Shown piece by piece: positions 63,353 to 64,000 of a DNA stretch of 64,000 nucleotides (position 1 is the first letter of the stretch; each line of letters starts with the position of its first letter). The notes under the pieces were generated by a model. The model did not search any database, was not told the DNA's origin, and worked only from the letters and a program-made list of their open reading frames with translations. The stretch is from Gemmatimonadota bacterium (lineage in GTDB: Bacteria > Gemmatimonadota > Gemmatimonadetes > Gemmatimonadales > Gemmatimonadaceae), in the NCBI GenBank assembly GCA_016182795.1, contig JACPFW010000030.1, forward strand, positions 58,339 through 122,338, written 5' to 3'. A program made the position numbers and the translations under genes.

Positions 63353-63943
63353 ATGCGAGTGTTGTTTCTTATCGCCGCCTTTGCCGCGCCACTCACGGCG
63401 CAGCAAGCGCCCTCCGCGCCAGCGGACATCCCGCCCGTCGCGCAGCAGATTGCCGCCGCGGTGCTCCCCTTGCCCGCCGAGCTGCGTGACGGCGCCACGG
63501 TGATGGGCTACAAGCAGGCCGGCAAGCTGGCGGTGCTGCGCGAGGGAAAGAACGGCATGCATTGCCTGGCGCTGTATGTCGTGCGCCCGGATTTTCATGT
63601 CGCCTGCTACCACAAGTCGCTGGAGCCGTTCATGGCGCGCGGTCGCGAACTCCGCGCGCGGGGCGTGACCGGCGCCAAGGTGGACAGCGTGCGTTTCGCC
63701 GAGATCAAGATCGGCACGCTGAAGATGCCGGCGCAGGGGTCGCTGTACACGGTAACCGCGAAGAAGAGCGCATATGACCCCGCCACCAACACGGTGAAGG
63801 ATGCCGGCCTGCTGACGGTGCTTTACATCCCGTACGCGACAACCGAGAGCATCGGCATCACCTCACAACCGCGCGACAACGGTCCGTGGCTGATGTTCCC
63901 GGGGACACCGAAGGCGCATGGGATGGTGAGCGGCAAGATGTAG
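63353..63943 (+). CDS. Exported hypothetical protein
   Basis: 196 residues with a signal peptide (RVLFLIAAFAAPLTAQQ). The mature part (VMGYKQAGKLAVLREGKNGM, HCLALYVVRPDFHVACYHKS) carries two Cys about 19 residues apart and ends without a membrane anchor (GPWLMFPGTPKAHGMVSGKM). No recognised family. It is followed immediately by a tandem repeat at the window edge. Confidence 0.72.
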   Translation: MRVLFLIAAFAAPLTAQQAPSAPADIPPVAQQIAAAVLPLPAELRDGATVMGYKQAGKLAVLREGKNGMHCLALYVVRPDFHVACYHKSLEPFMARGRELRARGVTGAKVDSVRFAEIKIGTLKMPAQGSLYTVTAKKSAYDPATNTVKDAGLLTVLYIPYATTESIGITSQPRDNGPWLMFPGTPKAHGMVSGKM

Positions 63944-64000
63944 CAGAGAGACAACAGAGAGACAACAGAGAGACAACAGAGAGACAACAGAGAGACAACA
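63944..64000. repeat. CAGAGAGACAA tandem repeat (11-bp unit, at least five copies)
   Basis: Five perfect head-to-tail copies of CAGAGAGACAA start directly after the stop codon at 63943 and run into the window edge, so the array is longer than shown. Related degenerate units occur at 12711-12777. Confidence 0.92.

Noticed and set aside
63944..64000. Start of a CRISPR array
   Set aside because: The unit is 11 bp with no spacers; it is a simple tandem repeat.

Overview
The window looks like a chromosomal segment of a Gram-negative, high-GC bacterium, most likely Gemmatimonadota. The reasons are indirect: strongly GC-rich coding sequence, many exported proteins whose signal peptides end in A-x-A-Q or 'AAPLAAQ', families typical of that phylum (S9 peptidases, VCBS/FG-GAP proteins, carboxypeptidase-regulatory plus TonB-plug-like proteins, BTAD regulators with ATPase and TPR parts) and dense packing with 4-nt ATGA/GTGA gene overlaps. 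No rRNA, tRNA, IS element, prophage or CRISPR array was seen.

Layout. 1-12.5 kb: a nitrilase-family amidase, an FG-GAP/ASPIC protein with small exported proteins, a SprT-like peptidase with a metallophosphoesterase, the pyruvate/peptide transporter CstA, and a translationally coupled methionine operon (metY-metX-hom) preceded by a probable attenuator RNA. 12.5-22 kb: an S9 peptidase coupled to a YbdD/YjiX protein (the usual CstA partner, here 7 kb away from cstA), then a leftward sugar cluster (GH109-like protein, sodium:solute symporter, sugar nucleotidyltransferase, galactokinase-like GHMP kinase, MFS transporter). 22-28 kb: exported or outer-membrane proteins, a duplicated Met-rich protein, and a nucleotidyltransferase/cupin/ferredoxin group. 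27.4-32.9 kb: four paralogous exported proteins, one a fusion of the other two types. 32.9-36.2 kb: the Fo half of ATP synthase (atpZ-atpI-atpB-atpE-atpF-atpH), ending in an atpH whose 3' end is replaced by a dispersed repeat; atpA, G, D and C are absent. 36.5-46.5 kb: a lipoprotein, an orphan MoxR ATPase, a BTAD/AAA/TPR regulator, an HD-GYP membrane protein preceded by a 19-codon peptide gene with a near-perfect ribosome binding site, a sigma-54 activator with a degenerate receiver, and gcvT.

46.7-58.8 kb is a nearly continuous heme operon: hemH, hemA, hemC, hemD, hemB, hemL, histidine kinase, response regulator, hemE, hemN, hemG/Y. It encodes the C5 route from glutamyl-tRNA to protoheme through protoporphyrin, with a two-component system translationally coupled in the middle. 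All junctions after hemA overlap by 4 nt. The end of the window has a dehydrogenase, a MATE exporter, a VapBC-like toxin-antitoxin pair with a palindromic operator over its start codon, a UbiB/ABC1 protein and an exported protein.

A recurring oddity is a set of short polypurine/polypyrimidine repeats. They often fill entire gaps between genes, abut start or stop codons, sit in frame inside the MFS transporter linker, and replace the end of atpH.
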